Shown: positions 1 through 8,998, numbered from the stretch's first letter. The stretch is DNA of 64,000 nt from Planctomycetales bacterium ZRK34 (GCA_014873095.1 CP050848.1:3221850-3285849), one strand, 5' to 3'. Notes: generated by a model from the sequence alone, not told the origin. Program-made: numbers and translations.

Positions 1-1
1 G

Positions 2-571
2 AGCTTCGAGCAGGGTCCCGCCCTCAAGACCGACAATCCCACCGACCTGATGATCGACGGTCATGGCTTTTTCGCTGTCGACATTCTCGAAGATGAATCC
101 GACGGCATCGGCTACACCCGGGCCGGCAACTTCTTCGTCAACCGTGACGGCGAACTGGTCCTCGGCAACTCCGACGGCCCGCGTCTTGAGCCGCCGGTGA
201 CCATCCCGACTGACGCCACCGCCATTGAAGTCGCCTCCGACGGCCGCATCTTCGCGACCATCCCCGGCGACGCCACCCCGCAGGAAGTCGGGCAGATCGA
301 TCTGTTCGCCTTTGTGAATCCCAAGGGCCTGCGGCCGATCGGCAACAACATCTTCGTCCGCACCGACGCCGCCGGCGATCCCGTGCAGGCTACGCCCGGT
401 GAAGAAGGCGTCGGCACCATCACGCAAGGTTTCCTCGAAGGCTCCAACGTCGACCCGGTCAAAGAGCTCGTCGAGCTGATCAAGTCGCAGCGCGCTTTCG
501 AGATGAACAGCCAGTCGATCCAGGCCGCCGACCAGGCCCTGCAGGTCGTGGCCAACCTCAGACGGTTCTAA
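2..571 (+). CDS. flgG: Flagellar distal rod protein FlgG, C-terminal part
   Basis: The frame is open from the first bases of the window, so the 5' end is missing. The visible 189 residues are the last two thirds of a protein that is usually about 260 residues. Early on there is the FlgG/FlgE-type stretch TDNPTDLMIDGHGFF. The end carries the conserved rod/hook helix (QGFLEGSNVDPVKELVELI, then SQRAFEMNSQSIQAADQ). FlgG builds the distal rod of the flagellar basal body. flgA begins 16 bases downstream on the same strand, so it is probably mid-operon. FlgF is a less likely alternative because of the SNVDPV motif and the position before flgA-flgH-flgI. Confidence 0.93.
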   Translation, partial: SFEQGPALKTDNPTDLMIDGHGFFAVDILEDESDGIGYTRAGNFFVNRDGELVLGNSDGPRLEPPVTIPTDATAIEVASDGRIFATIPGDATPQEVGQIDLFAFVNPKGLRPIGNNIFVRTDAAGDPVQATPGEEGVGTITQGFLEGSNVDPVKELVELIKSQRAFEMNSQSIQAADQALQVVANLRRF

Positions 572-587
572 CGGAATTGATTAAGCG

Positions 588-1664
588 ATGAACACACGTT
601 TGCTCGCCATCCTGATCACGATCACGCTCGCCGCCGCGGGGCAGGCCGACGTGATTCGTCTGCATTCGGCCGCCGAGGTGGCGCCGGGCGCGACGGTGGT
701 CACGCTGGCGGACGTGGCCGCGCTCGACGGCGACTACGCCGCGGGCCTCGGCGAAGTGGTCGTCGCGAGCCTTGCTGAAAATCAGAGTGAAACGCGCATC
801 GATGCGGCGGGCATTCGCACCGCCCTGACTCGGCGCGAGGTGCACTGGGGCAAGCTGATCCTCCGCGGCGCGACCCGCATCACGGTCGCCCGCCGTGCCG
901 CCAACCAGCCCCCGCTCGAAGACGCCGCCGCCCCCAAGGCCAACACGCTGCCGGCCCTGGATCGTGACAGCGACGGCCTGGTGCTGCCGCCGGCGATGAA
1001 GCTCCGCGAGTATCTGACCAAATGGCTGCGTCATCAGCTCGGCGACGCCGATGAGGACGTGCTGATTCAGTTGGATGACGCACAGCAGGATTGGCTGGGC
1101 CTTTCCCTGGCGCGTTATCGCTTTGAGATCGAGCCGATCGGTCGCGACATGATCGGTCGCGTTTCGATCAACGTCCGTCGCTACCAGGGCGGGCGGTTTG
1201 TCGACACCAATCGCATTCGCGCCGAGGTGAAAGTCCGCCGCAAGGTCGTCATCGCGGCACGTTCGATCGGTCGCGGTCAGACCATCACCGCGTCGGACAT
1301 CGAAGAAAAGGTTCAGTGGTTCGATTCGATGATCAAGCAGCCGGCCTCCAGCGCCGCGGCGATCATCGGTCAGCAGGTCGCCACCAGCGTCCGCACCGGC
1401 AGCGTGCTGTACACCGACGACATTCGCGCCCCGGTTCTGGTTCAGCGCGGTCAGCTTGTGACTGTCCGCTGCATCAGCGGGTCGCTCGTGCTCAAGACCG
1501 TCGCCCGCGCCAACGAAGACGGCGTGCTCAACCAGTTGATCAGTCTGCGGAATGAGCGGACCCGTTCGGATTACACCGCGCGTGTCAGCGGATCGCAGGA
1601 AGCCATCGCCGTAACCGATGCCGGCACGAGTCTCGCCGGCATCAGCGAAGGAGACTCACGATGA
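588..1664 (+). CDS. flgA: Flagellar P-ring assembly chaperone FlgA
   Basis: The 358-residue protein starts with a signal peptide (MNTRLLAILITITLAAAGQA). Its C-terminal half has the SAF-type beta-clip of FlgA: a VIAARSIGRGQTITASDIE segment near residues 222-240, then QQVATSVRTGSVLYTDDI and a VQRGQLVTVRC strand. FlgA is a periplasmic chaperone for P-ring assembly by FlgI. It is longer than the enterobacterial protein (about 220), the extra length being an N-terminal region of low similarity to anything I recognise. Its stop overlaps the flgH start in an ATGA, suggesting translational coupling. Confidence 0.88.
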   Translation: MNTRLLAILITITLAAAGQADVIRLHSAAEVAPGATVVTLADVAALDGDYAAGLGEVVVASLAENQSETRIDAAGIRTALTRREVHWGKLILRGATRITVARRAANQPPLEDAAAPKANTLPALDRDSDGLVLPPAMKLREYLTKWLRHQLGDADEDVLIQLDDAQQDWLGLSLARYRFEIEPIGRDMIGRVSINVRRYQGGRFVDTNRIRAEVKVRRKVVIAARSIGRGQTITASDIEEKVQWFDSMIKQPASSAAAIIGQQVATSVRTGSVLYTDDIRAPVLVQRGQLVTVRCISGSLVLKTVARANEDGVLNQLISLRNERTRSDYTARVSGSQEAIAVTDAGTSLAGISEGDSR

Positions 1665-2395
1665 AAAACCGACATGCGACCAATCGGGTCGGAGTGCTGG
1701 AATGGGCCATGGTCGCCGTGCTGGCGGCGGGCGGTTCGGCGGCGTTTGGGCAGTCTTCGAGTCTGTACCTGACCGAACCGACCCCACCGGCACGTCAGAA
1801 GAACCTGATCCACACGCCCGTACTCGAGCAGACGTCCTACGCCGTCGTGCTCCCGCTGCCGCCGCGTCAGTTCAACCTCCAGGACCTGGTCACCGTCGTG
1901 ATCCGTGAATCCTCGACCGCATCGCTCGAGTCCGACCTTGAAACCAAAAAGAAGGTCACGCTCGATGCCGAGGTCACTCGCTTTCCCAGCATCAATCTGC
2001 TGAACCTGCTCAAAGGCCAGCTCAAGCCCTCGAATCGCGACGGCGATGTCAACAACTTTCCCGGTGTCGATCTGACAGCCAACAACAAGTTCGAAGGTGA
2101 GGGCGACTACGCACGCAAAGACTCGCTGACGACCCGTCTGACCGCCCGCGTCATCGACATCAAGCCCAACGGCATCCTCACCCTTGAGGCCCGCACCTTC
2201 ATCCAGAACGACGAGGAAAAACAGACCATCACCGTCACCGGTTACTGCCGCCCCGATGACATCACGGCTGAAAACACCGTCCTCTCGACGCAGATGTACG
2301 ACCTCCGCGTCAAGAAGGTGCACGACGGGCAACTCCGCAAGGCCAACTCCAAGGGAATCATCACGAAGATCTTCGACGCCATCTTCAACTTCTGA
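1661..2395 (+). CDS. flgH: Flagellar L-ring protein FlgH
   Basis: The 244-residue protein shows the FlgH core: FNLQDLVTVVIRESSTASLE, followed by LTTRLTARVIDIKPNGILTLEA and a C-terminal CRPDDITAENTVLSTQMYDL. FlgH forms the L-ring in the outer membrane. The N-terminus (to about residue 30, ending SAAFGQ) looks like a cleavable signal peptide, but it has no cysteine and so no lipobox, whereas FlgH is classically a lipoprotein. It overlaps flgA by four bases and is eight bases ahead of flgI. Its position between flgA and flgI supports the call. Confidence 0.9.
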   Translation: MKNRHATNRVGVLEWAMVAVLAAGGSAAFGQSSSLYLTEPTPPARQKNLIHTPVLEQTSYAVVLPLPPRQFNLQDLVTVVIRESSTASLESDLETKKKVTLDAEVTRFPSINLLNLLKGQLKPSNRDGDVNNFPGVDLTANNKFEGEGDYARKDSLTTRLTARVIDIKPNGILTLEARTFIQNDEEKQTITVTGYCRPDDITAENTVLSTQMYDLRVKKVHDGQLRKANSKGIITKIFDAIFNF

Positions 2396-2403
2396 GATAC
2401 ACG

Positions 2404-3480
2404 ATGCGAAATGCGTTTGTTTACATTCTGACCCTCGGCCTGATGATGAGCCTGGCGACCGCGACCCGCGGCGTGCAGGTCCAGGACCTGGTCCGCATCA
2501 AGGGCGCTGAAACCAGCAAGCTCGTCGGCATGGGCCTGGTCATCGGGCTCAACGGCACCGGCGACGGCAACAAGTCCGTGTCGACCATGCGTCGACTGGC
2601 CGCCATGATGAATCGCCTGGGCGATCCGGTCGTCACCGCCGCCGAACTCAAGGATGCCAAGAACGTCGCCGTGGTCTACATCACCGCGACGCTGCCCGGC
2701 GCCGGTGTCCGCGAGGGCGACCGCGTCGATCTGCAGGTCTCGGCTCCGACCGCATCCAGCCTTGCCGGCGGCCAGCTTGTGCTCACGCCGATGCTCGGGC
2801 CGGTGCCCGGTTCGCCGGTGTACGCCTTCGCCAGCGGGCAGGTTCAGATCGAAGACGCCAACAACACGCGCACCGGCGTCATCCCCGGCGGCGCGACGCT
2901 GACCCGCGATGTGTTCGCCCGCTACATCGATGAACTCGGCCGCATGACGCTCGTGATCGAACCGGCCAACGCCACCTGGCCCATGGCCAACACGCTCACG
3001 ACCCTGGTCAACGACGACGTCGCCCCCGACGCGCCGCCGATCGCCTTCGCGCTCGATCAGAAAAACATCGTCATTCAGATCCCCGACAACGAGCGGCCCA
3101 ATCCCGCGGCGTTCATCTCGCGCGTGCTGGAGATTCAGCTTGATCCCAAGCTCGTCCGCACCGAGGCCCGCGTCGTGATCAATCAGCGGACCGGCACGAT
3201 CGTGATGACCGACGACGTGCAGATCTCGCCGGTCGTGATCAGCCACAAGGGTCTGACCATCACGACGATCACGCCGCAGCCGACGCCTTCGCTGGATGTG
3301 CCCAATGTGCAGGAGCAGTCTTTTGTCGGGCTCGATCCCTCCGGCGCCGGCGGGGCCCGCCTCGCGGATCTGCTCAACGCCTTTAACCAACTGAAAGTAC
3401 CCGCTGAAGACCGCATCGCAATCCTCAAAGAGATTCACCGCTCCGGCAAACTGCACGCGCAGTTGATCCTGGAAGATTGA
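2404..3480 (+). CDS. flgI: Flagellar P-ring protein FlgI
   Basis: The 358-residue length is normal for FlgI. An N-terminal signal peptide (ending near residue 23, ATATRG) is followed by the hallmark VRIKGAETSKLVGMGLVIGL and NGTGDG motifs, then LPGAGVREGDRVDLQVSA. The C-terminal half carries ARVVINQRTGTIVMTDDVQI and a final helix PAEDRIAILKEIHRSGKLHA. FlgI forms the periplasmic P-ring around the rod and is chaperoned by FlgA, encoded two genes upstream. Its stop precedes the flgJ-like ATG by two bases. Confidence 0.95.
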   Translation: MRNAFVYILTLGLMMSLATATRGVQVQDLVRIKGAETSKLVGMGLVIGLNGTGDGNKSVSTMRRLAAMMNRLGDPVVTAAELKDAKNVAVVYITATLPGAGVREGDRVDLQVSAPTASSLAGGQLVLTPMLGPVPGSPVYAFASGQVQIEDANNTRTGVIPGGATLTRDVFARYIDELGRMTLVIEPANATWPMANTLTTLVNDDVAPDAPPIAFALDQKNIVIQIPDNERPNPAAFISRVLEIQLDPKLVRTEARVVINQRTGTIVMTDDVQISPVVISHKGLTITTITPQPTPSLDVPNVQEQSFVGLDPSGAGGARLADLLNAFNQLKVPAEDRIAILKEIHRSGKLHAQLILED

Positions 3481-3482
3481 AC

Positions 3483-3884
3483 ATGACCGTGACCACGCCT
3501 GACATCACGATGACGCTCAACGCCGCCGGCGCGACGACGACCGCCGCGACGACGACGGGCGGTGACTTTGCCTCGCTGATCGCGGGTGCAGGGGCCAGCG
3601 CATCGGAATCGCGCGAGCAGCAGGTGCGCGAGGCGGCGGAAGAGTTCGTCGCGATGGCGTTTGTCATGCCGCTGATGAAGATGTCGCGGAACGATCCGTT
3701 CAAGAGCGATTTGTTCCACGGCGGTCATGGCGAAGAGACCTTCGGAGCGCAGCTTGATCAGGTCCGCGCCAAGCAGGTGGCGCCGGCGATCAGCAAGCCG
3801 ATCGTTGATGCGATTTACAACCGTTACAAGACGCAGATTCAGGGCTCGACCGTGACGCGCCAGGAGGTGGATCGTCATGGATAA
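3483..3884 (+). CDS. flgJ: FlgJ-like rod-binding protein
   Basis: This short protein (133 residues) carries only the rod-binding domain of FlgJ: an EAAEEFVAMAFVMPLMKMS helix, then FKSDLFHGGHGEETF and AQLDQVRAKQVAPAISKPI. The muramidase domain of enterobacterial FlgJ is absent, which is usual outside the Gammaproteobacteria. It probably caps or chaperones rod assembly in the periplasm. I chose the ATG at 3483 over the TTG at 3477 because a GGAAG sits seven bases ahead of it. It overlaps the next gene by eight bases. Where the peptidoglycan-cutting activity comes from is not visible here. Confidence 0.82.
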   Translation: MTVTTPDITMTLNAAGATTTAATTTGGDFASLIAGAGASASESREQQVREAAEEFVAMAFVMPLMKMSRNDPFKSDLFHGGHGEETFGAQLDQVRAKQVAPAISKPIVDAIYNRYKTQIQGSTVTRQEVDRHG

Positions 3885-4380
3885 GCATCTGGATCAGCTT
3901 GAGCAGTGTCTTTCGGGCATGACGGTGCAGCACGAACAGTTGCTGTCGATGGTTCGCCGCAAGCTGGAAGCGATGCGGATGGCCCAGCCGGATCTGGTCG
4001 CCGATTGCTGCCAGCGTGAGAACGAACACGTGCAGGCGATCGCCCGGATCGAGAAGCGTCGCCAGACGGTGATCGGCGAGATCACAAGCGTTCTGGCGCC
4101 CGGGTCACGACTGCCGATGACGCTGGGCCAGATCGCGGACGCCGTGGGCGAGCCGCGTCGCGGCCGGCTGCTGGTCATGCAGGTGAAGCTGCGTCAGTTG
4201 ATGCAGCGGATTCAGCACGAGAACGCCGTGTCACGCCGCGCGACCGAGGGGTTGGTGCGGCACGTGACGGGCGTGATGCAGAAAGTCACGGCGGTTGTTG
4301 GAGCCGCCAACACGTATGGGCGGCGGGGCGTGGCAAACGCTTCGCCGGCGACGGTCAGCTCGTTTTCACTGACCGCGTAA
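3877..4380 (+). CDS. FlgN-like flagellar export chaperone
   Basis: The 167-residue protein is predicted to be largely helical. It has a heptad-like pattern from its first residues (MDKHLDQLEQCLSGMTVQHE) and a second long helix near residues 95-140. That architecture, its size, and its position directly ahead of flgK and flgL match FlgN, the cytoplasmic chaperone of the hook-filament junction proteins. Sequence conservation in FlgN is low, so the call rests on context and helical pattern more than on motifs. The start overlaps the upstream gene; flgK follows after ten bases. Confidence 0.65.
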   Translation: MDKHLDQLEQCLSGMTVQHEQLLSMVRRKLEAMRMAQPDLVADCCQRENEHVQAIARIEKRRQTVIGEITSVLAPGSRLPMTLGQIADAVGEPRRGRLLVMQVKLRQLMQRIQHENAVSRRATEGLVRHVTGVMQKVTAVVGAANTYGRRGVANASPATVSSFSLTA

Positions 4381-4390
4381 GGAATCAACC

Positions 4391-6094
4391 ATGAGCCTCA
4401 CCGGCGCATTACATATTGGAGCCACGGGCATCTCAGTCAATCAGGCTGCGCTCGAGGTGGTTGGCAACAACCTCTCCAACAGCGCCACCGAGGGCTACTC
4501 GCGACAGCGCGCGATCATGGCGGCCGGCCCCGGTGTCGAAATCAGCGCCGGCACCTTCGTCGGCTCGGGCGTGCGGTTGCAGTCGATCGTCCGCGTGGTC
4601 GACGAGGCGCTGAACGCTCGTGTTCGCACCGCCACCAGCGATCAGCAGGCGGCACTGGCTCGGCAGAACATCCTTTCGCAGGTCGAGTCGATCGAAGGCG
4701 AACTCAGCGATCAGGGACTGAGCACGCGACTGAGCACGTTTTTGAATCAGTGGTCGGAGCTGGCGTCGAACCCCAACGACACGGGCGTCAAGTCCCTCGT
4801 GATCGCCCAGGGCCAGTCGCTGTCTGAACATCTGCAGCAGATGCGCACCGAGCTGGCCAACTTGCGGAAACAGGTCGACAGCTCGCTGGCCTCAGGCGTT
4901 GAGGTCGCCAACGGGTTGCTTACGCAGGTCGCCGATCTGAACCGTCGCATCGCCCTTGAAGAAAGCGGCCAGGGCGGCGCCAACAGCCTGCGGGATGAAC
5001 GTGATCGCGTGCTCGACGAACTCGCCGAGTACGTGAACATCACCACGCATGAGCAGCCCAGCGGGCAGATCGACGTGTTTGTCGACTCGACACCGATCGT
5101 GCTCGGCACCGAGTCGCGCGGCCTCGAACTCGAAACCGTCACCGAAGACGGCGAGCTGATCACCAAGCTTCGCGTTCAGGCCGACGGCACGCAGTTGACT
5201 CCGAGCGGCGGACAGCTCGGCCAGTTGCTCGTCACACGCAACAACGACATCAACCCGGCCATCGCGGAAGTCGACCAGTTCGCCTCGACGTTGATCTTCG
5301 AACTCAACAAGCTGCACAGCTCCGGCCAGGGTTCCAGCGCCTTCACTTCGCTGACCGGCGCCTCGCTGAATCTCGATCCGACCGCGGCGCTCAACGACCA
5401 GGTCGCCAACGATCTGCCCTTCGAGATCGTCAACGGCTCGTTCCAGATTCACGTGACACAGAAGACCACCGGCGCCGATGTCGCCACGCAGATCGACGTC
5501 GATCTCGACGGTCTCGGCGCCGACACGACGCTCAACGATCTCGCCGCCGCCATCGACGCCGTCGCCAACATCAGCGCGAGCGTCAATCCCGACGGCACGC
5601 TGAGCATCACGTCCGATTCCAGCGATTACACATTCAGCTTCTCGGATGATTCGTCAGGCGCCCTGGCGTCGCTGGGGCTCAACACGTTCTTCACCGGCCG
5701 CGACGCCGCGAGCATCGACGTCAACGAGATTCTCGTCGACGACCCGGGCTACCTCGCCGTCGGTTCCGACCACGTGGCGGGATCAAACGGCACAGCCCTG
5801 GCGATCGCCGGCGTGGCCGATCAGTCGCTGGATTCGCTGAACGGCCTGAGCCTGAACCAGGCATGGAAAAAGCATGTCGAGGAACTGGCTGTCCAGACCG
5901 CCACGGCCAATCAGAATGTCGAAGCCTCCACCATCATCGTCGAATCGCTGACCAATCAGAAAGCGTCGGTCAGCGGCGTCAGCGTCGACGAGGAAACGAT
6001 CAACCTGTTGCAGTTTCAGCGAGCCTTTCAGGGATCGGCGCGGTTCATCTCCGTCGTCGACGAACTGATGCAAACCCTGCTGGGACTGGTGTAA
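4391..6094 (+). CDS. flgK: Flagellar hook-associated protein 1 FlgK
   Basis: The 567-residue protein begins with the FlgK terminal domain: LHIGATGISVNQAALEVVGN, then NLSNSATEGYSRQRAIM. It ends with the matching C-terminal helix (SVDEETINLLQFQRAFQGSA and VDELMQTLLGLV). The middle contains the LRDERDRVLDELAEYVNI signature of the family and a beta-rich insert near residues 350-440. FlgK joins the hook to the filament outside the cell and is exported by the flagellar secretion system. It ends four bases before flgL. Confidence 0.95.
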   Translation: MSLTGALHIGATGISVNQAALEVVGNNLSNSATEGYSRQRAIMAAGPGVEISAGTFVGSGVRLQSIVRVVDEALNARVRTATSDQQAALARQNILSQVESIEGELSDQGLSTRLSTFLNQWSELASNPNDTGVKSLVIAQGQSLSEHLQQMRTELANLRKQVDSSLASGVEVANGLLTQVADLNRRIALEESGQGGANSLRDERDRVLDELAEYVNITTHEQPSGQIDVFVDSTPIVLGTESRGLELETVTEDGELITKLRVQADGTQLTPSGGQLGQLLVTRNNDINPAIAEVDQFASTLIFELNKLHSSGQGSSAFTSLTGASLNLDPTAALNDQVANDLPFEIVNGSFQIHVTQKTTGADVATQIDVDLDGLGADTTLNDLAAAIDAVANISASVNPDGTLSITSDSSDYTFSFSDDSSGALASLGLNTFFTGRDAASIDVNEILVDDPGYLAVGSDHVAGSNGTALAIAGVADQSLDSLNGLSLNQAWKKHVEELAVQTATANQNVEASTIIVESLTNQKASVSGVSVDEETINLLQFQRAFQGSARFISVVDELMQTLLGLV

Positions 6095-6098
6095 CCAC

Positions 6099-8012
6099 AT
6101 GAGCTCGATTCCTTCCAACATCGGCCGCGTCAGCACTTCGATGAGTGCGAACTTGATGCTGGCCAACCTGCGCCGCACGAATGTGGGCCTTCTGAAAATT
6201 CAGGAGCAGTTGTCCACAGGGCAGCGGGTCAATCGCCCGTCGGATGATCCGGCGGCGATCGGATCGATCAGCACGCTTCGCAAGGTGCTCGAAGATTTCG
6301 AACAGAAGCTCAGCAATCTCGACCGGGCCGGCAACGTCGTCGACCAGACCGACCAGGCTCTCGGCGAAGCGTCCAACCTGCTGATCGAAGCTTCATCGGT
6401 CGCTGTCAGCCAGATCGGCATCAACTCCGATGCCGATACCCGCGAGGCCCAGGCGACGGTCATCGACGGCATCATCGATTCGTTCCTGGAAATCTCCAAC
6501 CGTGATTACCAGGGGCTGCATCTGTTCGCCGGTCAGAAGTCGGCGTCGGCTCCGTTCATCGAAAAGTTCGGCGGATATCAGTACATCGGCTCGCGCACGA
6601 ATCTCACCGACGATCTCGGCGGCACGCAGATCATCGACATCAACTCCAACGGCGCAACCGCATTCAGCGCTTTGTCCAGCCGGGTGCAGGGCGCCGTGGA
6701 CCTCGACCCCGATGCAGCCGCTACGACACGCATCGACAATGTCAACGGCGCACGCAGTTCGGGTGTGAGCCTCGGTACCGTCGCCGTCGACGTCAACGGC
6801 ACGATCACCAACATCGACCTGTCCGCCGCCGACACGCTCGGCGATGTCGCCGACCTGATCAACAACACGCTCGGCGCCGATGGCTCGCTGAACGTCACCG
6901 CCAACGGATTCACGCTCACAGCCGGCGCGGGCAACACGATCACGATCTCCGACATCGGCGCCGGCGTCGTCGCCGCCGACCTCGGCATCGGCATCACCGC
7001 CACCTCCGGCTCCACCGCCGGCGGCGACCTGGACCCGCGCGTCACCAACCTGACCGATCTGACTCAGCTTGGGGCTTCGGTCAACCTCGCCGGCGGCCTG
7101 AAGATCACCAACGGCAACACCACCAAGGTCATCAACACCTCGACCGTCACGACCGTGCAGGACCTGATCAACACCGTCAAGGCCGCCGACATCGGCGTGC
7201 GGATCGAGATCAACGCCAACGGCACGGGCCTGAACCTCATCAACGAAGTCTCCGGCACGCAGCTCAGCGTTGGTGAAAACACCGGCGGGTCGACCGCGAC
7301 CGACCTGGGCCTGCGCAGCTTTTCCAGTTCGACCGAACTGTCTGATTTCAACCTCGGGCTCGGCGTGCGGATCGAATCCGGCGTCGACGATTTTCAGATT
7401 GAACTCGGCGACGGCACGACCGTGATCCCGGTCAACCTCGACGGCGCCACGACCGTGCAGGACGTCATCAACGCCATCAACACCGCCGGCGGCGGCGACG
7501 TCACCGCGTCGCTCACGGCCGACGGCAACGGCATCACGCTGACGGACAACATCGGCGGCGGCAGCGACTTCAAAGTCACGGCGCTGAACAACAGCTTCGC
7601 CGCCGAAGACCTCGGCATCCGCAAAAACGCCGGCGCCTCGGCGACGCTCAACGGCGACGACGTGGCCACCGTGCAGAGCGAGAGCATCTTCACGCACCTG
7701 ATGATGCTGCGTGACGGCCTGCTCAACAACGACGAAGACGCCATCACGATCGCCGGCGAGGCGCTGCAGGCCGACGTGTCCGAACTCGCCACCGAGCGGG
7801 CGAAAGTCGGCGTCCGCGCCAACGCGATCACCAACCAGGTCGAGCGCACCGAAGACCGCAAGGTCACCACCGAAGCCCTGCTGTCTGATCTGCGCGACGC
7901 GGACTATGCCACGGCGATTACACGACTGACCCAGCTTCAGCAGCAGCTCGAAGCAAACCTGACCGTTTCCTCAAACCTGCTGAGTTTGAGCTTGTTGGAT
8001 TTCATCGGGTGA
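6099..8012 (+). CDS. flgL: Flagellar hook-associated protein 3 FlgL, enlarged
   Basis: The conserved ends are clear: a flagellin-like N-terminus (NLRRTNVGLLKIQEQLSTGQ, then RVNRPSDDPAAIGSI) and a C-terminus with LLSDLRDADYATAITRLTQL. At 637 residues it is about twice the usual FlgL length. The extra length, roughly residues 190-510, is built of repeated beta-rich units with strings such as TLGDVADLINNTLGADG, TVQDLINTVKAADIGV and TVQDVINAINTAGGG. These resemble the hook IN motif of flagellins. The junction protein therefore probably carries large surface-exposed domains. It lies outside the cell between FlgK and the filament. Confidence 0.9.
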   Translation: MSSIPSNIGRVSTSMSANLMLANLRRTNVGLLKIQEQLSTGQRVNRPSDDPAAIGSISTLRKVLEDFEQKLSNLDRAGNVVDQTDQALGEASNLLIEASSVAVSQIGINSDADTREAQATVIDGIIDSFLEISNRDYQGLHLFAGQKSASAPFIEKFGGYQYIGSRTNLTDDLGGTQIIDINSNGATAFSALSSRVQGAVDLDPDAAATTRIDNVNGARSSGVSLGTVAVDVNGTITNIDLSAADTLGDVADLINNTLGADGSLNVTANGFTLTAGAGNTITISDIGAGVVAADLGIGITATSGSTAGGDLDPRVTNLTDLTQLGASVNLAGGLKITNGNTTKVINTSTVTTVQDLINTVKAADIGVRIEINANGTGLNLINEVSGTQLSVGENTGGSTATDLGLRSFSSSTELSDFNLGLGVRIESGVDDFQIELGDGTTVIPVNLDGATTVQDVINAINTAGGGDVTASLTADGNGITLTDNIGGGSDFKVTALNNSFAAEDLGIRKNAGASATLNGDDVATVQSESIFTHLMMLRDGLLNNDEDAITIAGEALQADVSELATERAKVGVRANAITNQVERTEDRKVTTEALLSDLRDADYATAITRLTQLQQQLEANLTVSSNLLSLSLLDFIG

Positions 8013-8033
8013 GCGGTTCACCCGAACGCAACG

Positions 8034-8068
8034 CCGGTTCAACGGCCGAACCGGTGACAGGATGTCAC
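8034..8068 (+). promoter_or_regulatory. Hairpins in the fliW leader, one with a GGA loop
   Basis: Two adjoining inverted repeats lie between flgL and fliW. The first pairs CCGGTTC (8034-8040) with GAACCGG (8048-8054). The second is GTGACA-GGA-TGTCAC (8054-8068), a perfect six-base stem presenting GGA in its loop and containing AGGAUGU, close to the core of the CsrA/RsmA binding consensus. Both use base 8054, so they may be alternatives. The second is a plausible CsrA site about 65 bases upstream of the fliW start. There is no T-run, so this is not an ordinary terminator. Confidence 0.45.
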
Positions 8069-8132
8069 AACCCGGGCGACGGGCTCGGGTCAATCCAGGA
8101 TGGATGGCCGCCAGACTCAAAGGAGTCGCAAC

Positions 8133-8576
8133 ATGATCGTGCAAACCTCACGATTCGGACCGGTGGAAGTCAATGACGATCGCGTCATCACCTTCTCCAA
8201 AGGCCTGCTGGGTTTTTCCAGCTACCACCAGTACGTGCTGATTCAGCCCAGCGAAGACAGCTACTTTTTCTGGCTTCAGTCGATCGAGTCGCCGGAGCTG
8301 GCGTTCGTGGTCACCGACCCGAGCCTGTTCATTCAGGGCTACGAAGTTCCGCTGAAGCCGGACCAGATGCGCGAGCTCGGCTTGGAAGACGTCGCTGAAG
8401 CCCAGGTGTTCGTGATCGTGAACAAGCGCGGCAACGTGCTGACCGGCAACCTGCAGGGCCCGCTGGTGGTCCATGCGACCAGCCGCATCGGCGAGCAGCT
8501 CGTGCTCAGCGATCGTCGCTTCCACACCCGTGTTCCGCTTCTCGAACTCAACGAATCGATCTCGGCGTCGGCCTGA
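8133..8576 (+). CDS. fliW: Flagellar assembly factor FliW
   Basis: The 147-residue protein has FliW motifs: VITFSKGLLGFSSYHQYVLI near residues 16-35, then FFWLQSIESPELAFVVTDP and a C-terminal NLQGPLVVHATSRIGEQLVL. FliW binds flagellin and, when flagellin is exported, is freed to bind and inhibit CsrA, which represses flagellin translation. The ATG at 8133 was chosen because AAGGAG lies just upstream (8120-8125) and the family starts MxVxTxRFG. It is followed by csrA, the expected partner, and then by the flagellin genes. Confidence 0.94.
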   Translation: MIVQTSRFGPVEVNDDRVITFSKGLLGFSSYHQYVLIQPSEDSYFFWLQSIESPELAFVVTDPSLFIQGYEVPLKPDQMRELGLEDVAEAQVFVIVNKRGNVLTGNLQGPLVVHATSRIGEQLVLSDRRFHTRVPLLELNESISASA

Positions 8577-8713
8577 TCGGAAAAGGAAATCGGCGTCCTC
8601 AGAGAGCCTGAAAACCATGTGGCAACCTGATCGACCCATTTTGATCTCACACAGCACCAGCGGCCTCGCGGAGCGAGCGCCGTCATCCATCGGCCCACGG
8701 AAGGAGCCAAACC

Positions 8714-8998
8714 ATGCTGGTCTTATCGCGTCAGCGCGACGAAACGATCATGATCGGCGACGACATCGAGATCACCGTCGTGGACATCCGCGGCGACAAG
8801 GTGCGCTTGGGCATCAATGCTCCGGCATCAGTGCCCGTGCACAGAAAGGAAGTCTACGAAGCGATCAAGCGGGAAAACCGCGAAGCGTCCCAGGGCATGA
8901 ATATCGAAGACCTGGACAAAGCACAACGCAAACTGAAGCGCCCCGATTCGAGACGCGACGGCGGATCGAACTCCTCGGGCGGCGCTCAGAATTCATAA
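8714..8998 (+). CDS. csrA: Translational regulator CsrA
   Basis: The protein starts MLVLSRQRDETIMIGDDIEI and continues VVDIRGDKVRLGINAPASV with VHRKEVYEAI, the full CsrA fold. CsrA binds GGA motifs in mRNA hairpin loops and commonly blocks the ribosome site of flagellin mRNA. At 94 residues it is longer than the usual 60-75. The extra C-terminal tail, rich in Arg, Ser and Gly, may be the FliW-contacting extension known in FliW-dependent CsrA proteins, but this is inferred. A clear AAGGAG lies upstream of the ATG. fliW precedes it by about 140 bases. Confidence 0.96.
   Translation: MLVLSRQRDETIMIGDDIEITVVDIRGDKVRLGINAPASVPVHRKEVYEAIKRENREASQGMNIEDLDKAQRKLKRPDSRRDGGSNSSGGAQNS

Noticed and set aside
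2242..3456. Long open frame on the minus strand opposite flgI
   Set aside because: It mirrors flgI codon structure in high-GC DNA, has no family motifs, and flgI itself is certain.
6393..7697. Minus-strand open frame of over 400 codons opposite flgL
   Set aside because: Repetitive Val/Asp/Gly composition is the antisense shadow of the beta-repeat region of flgL.
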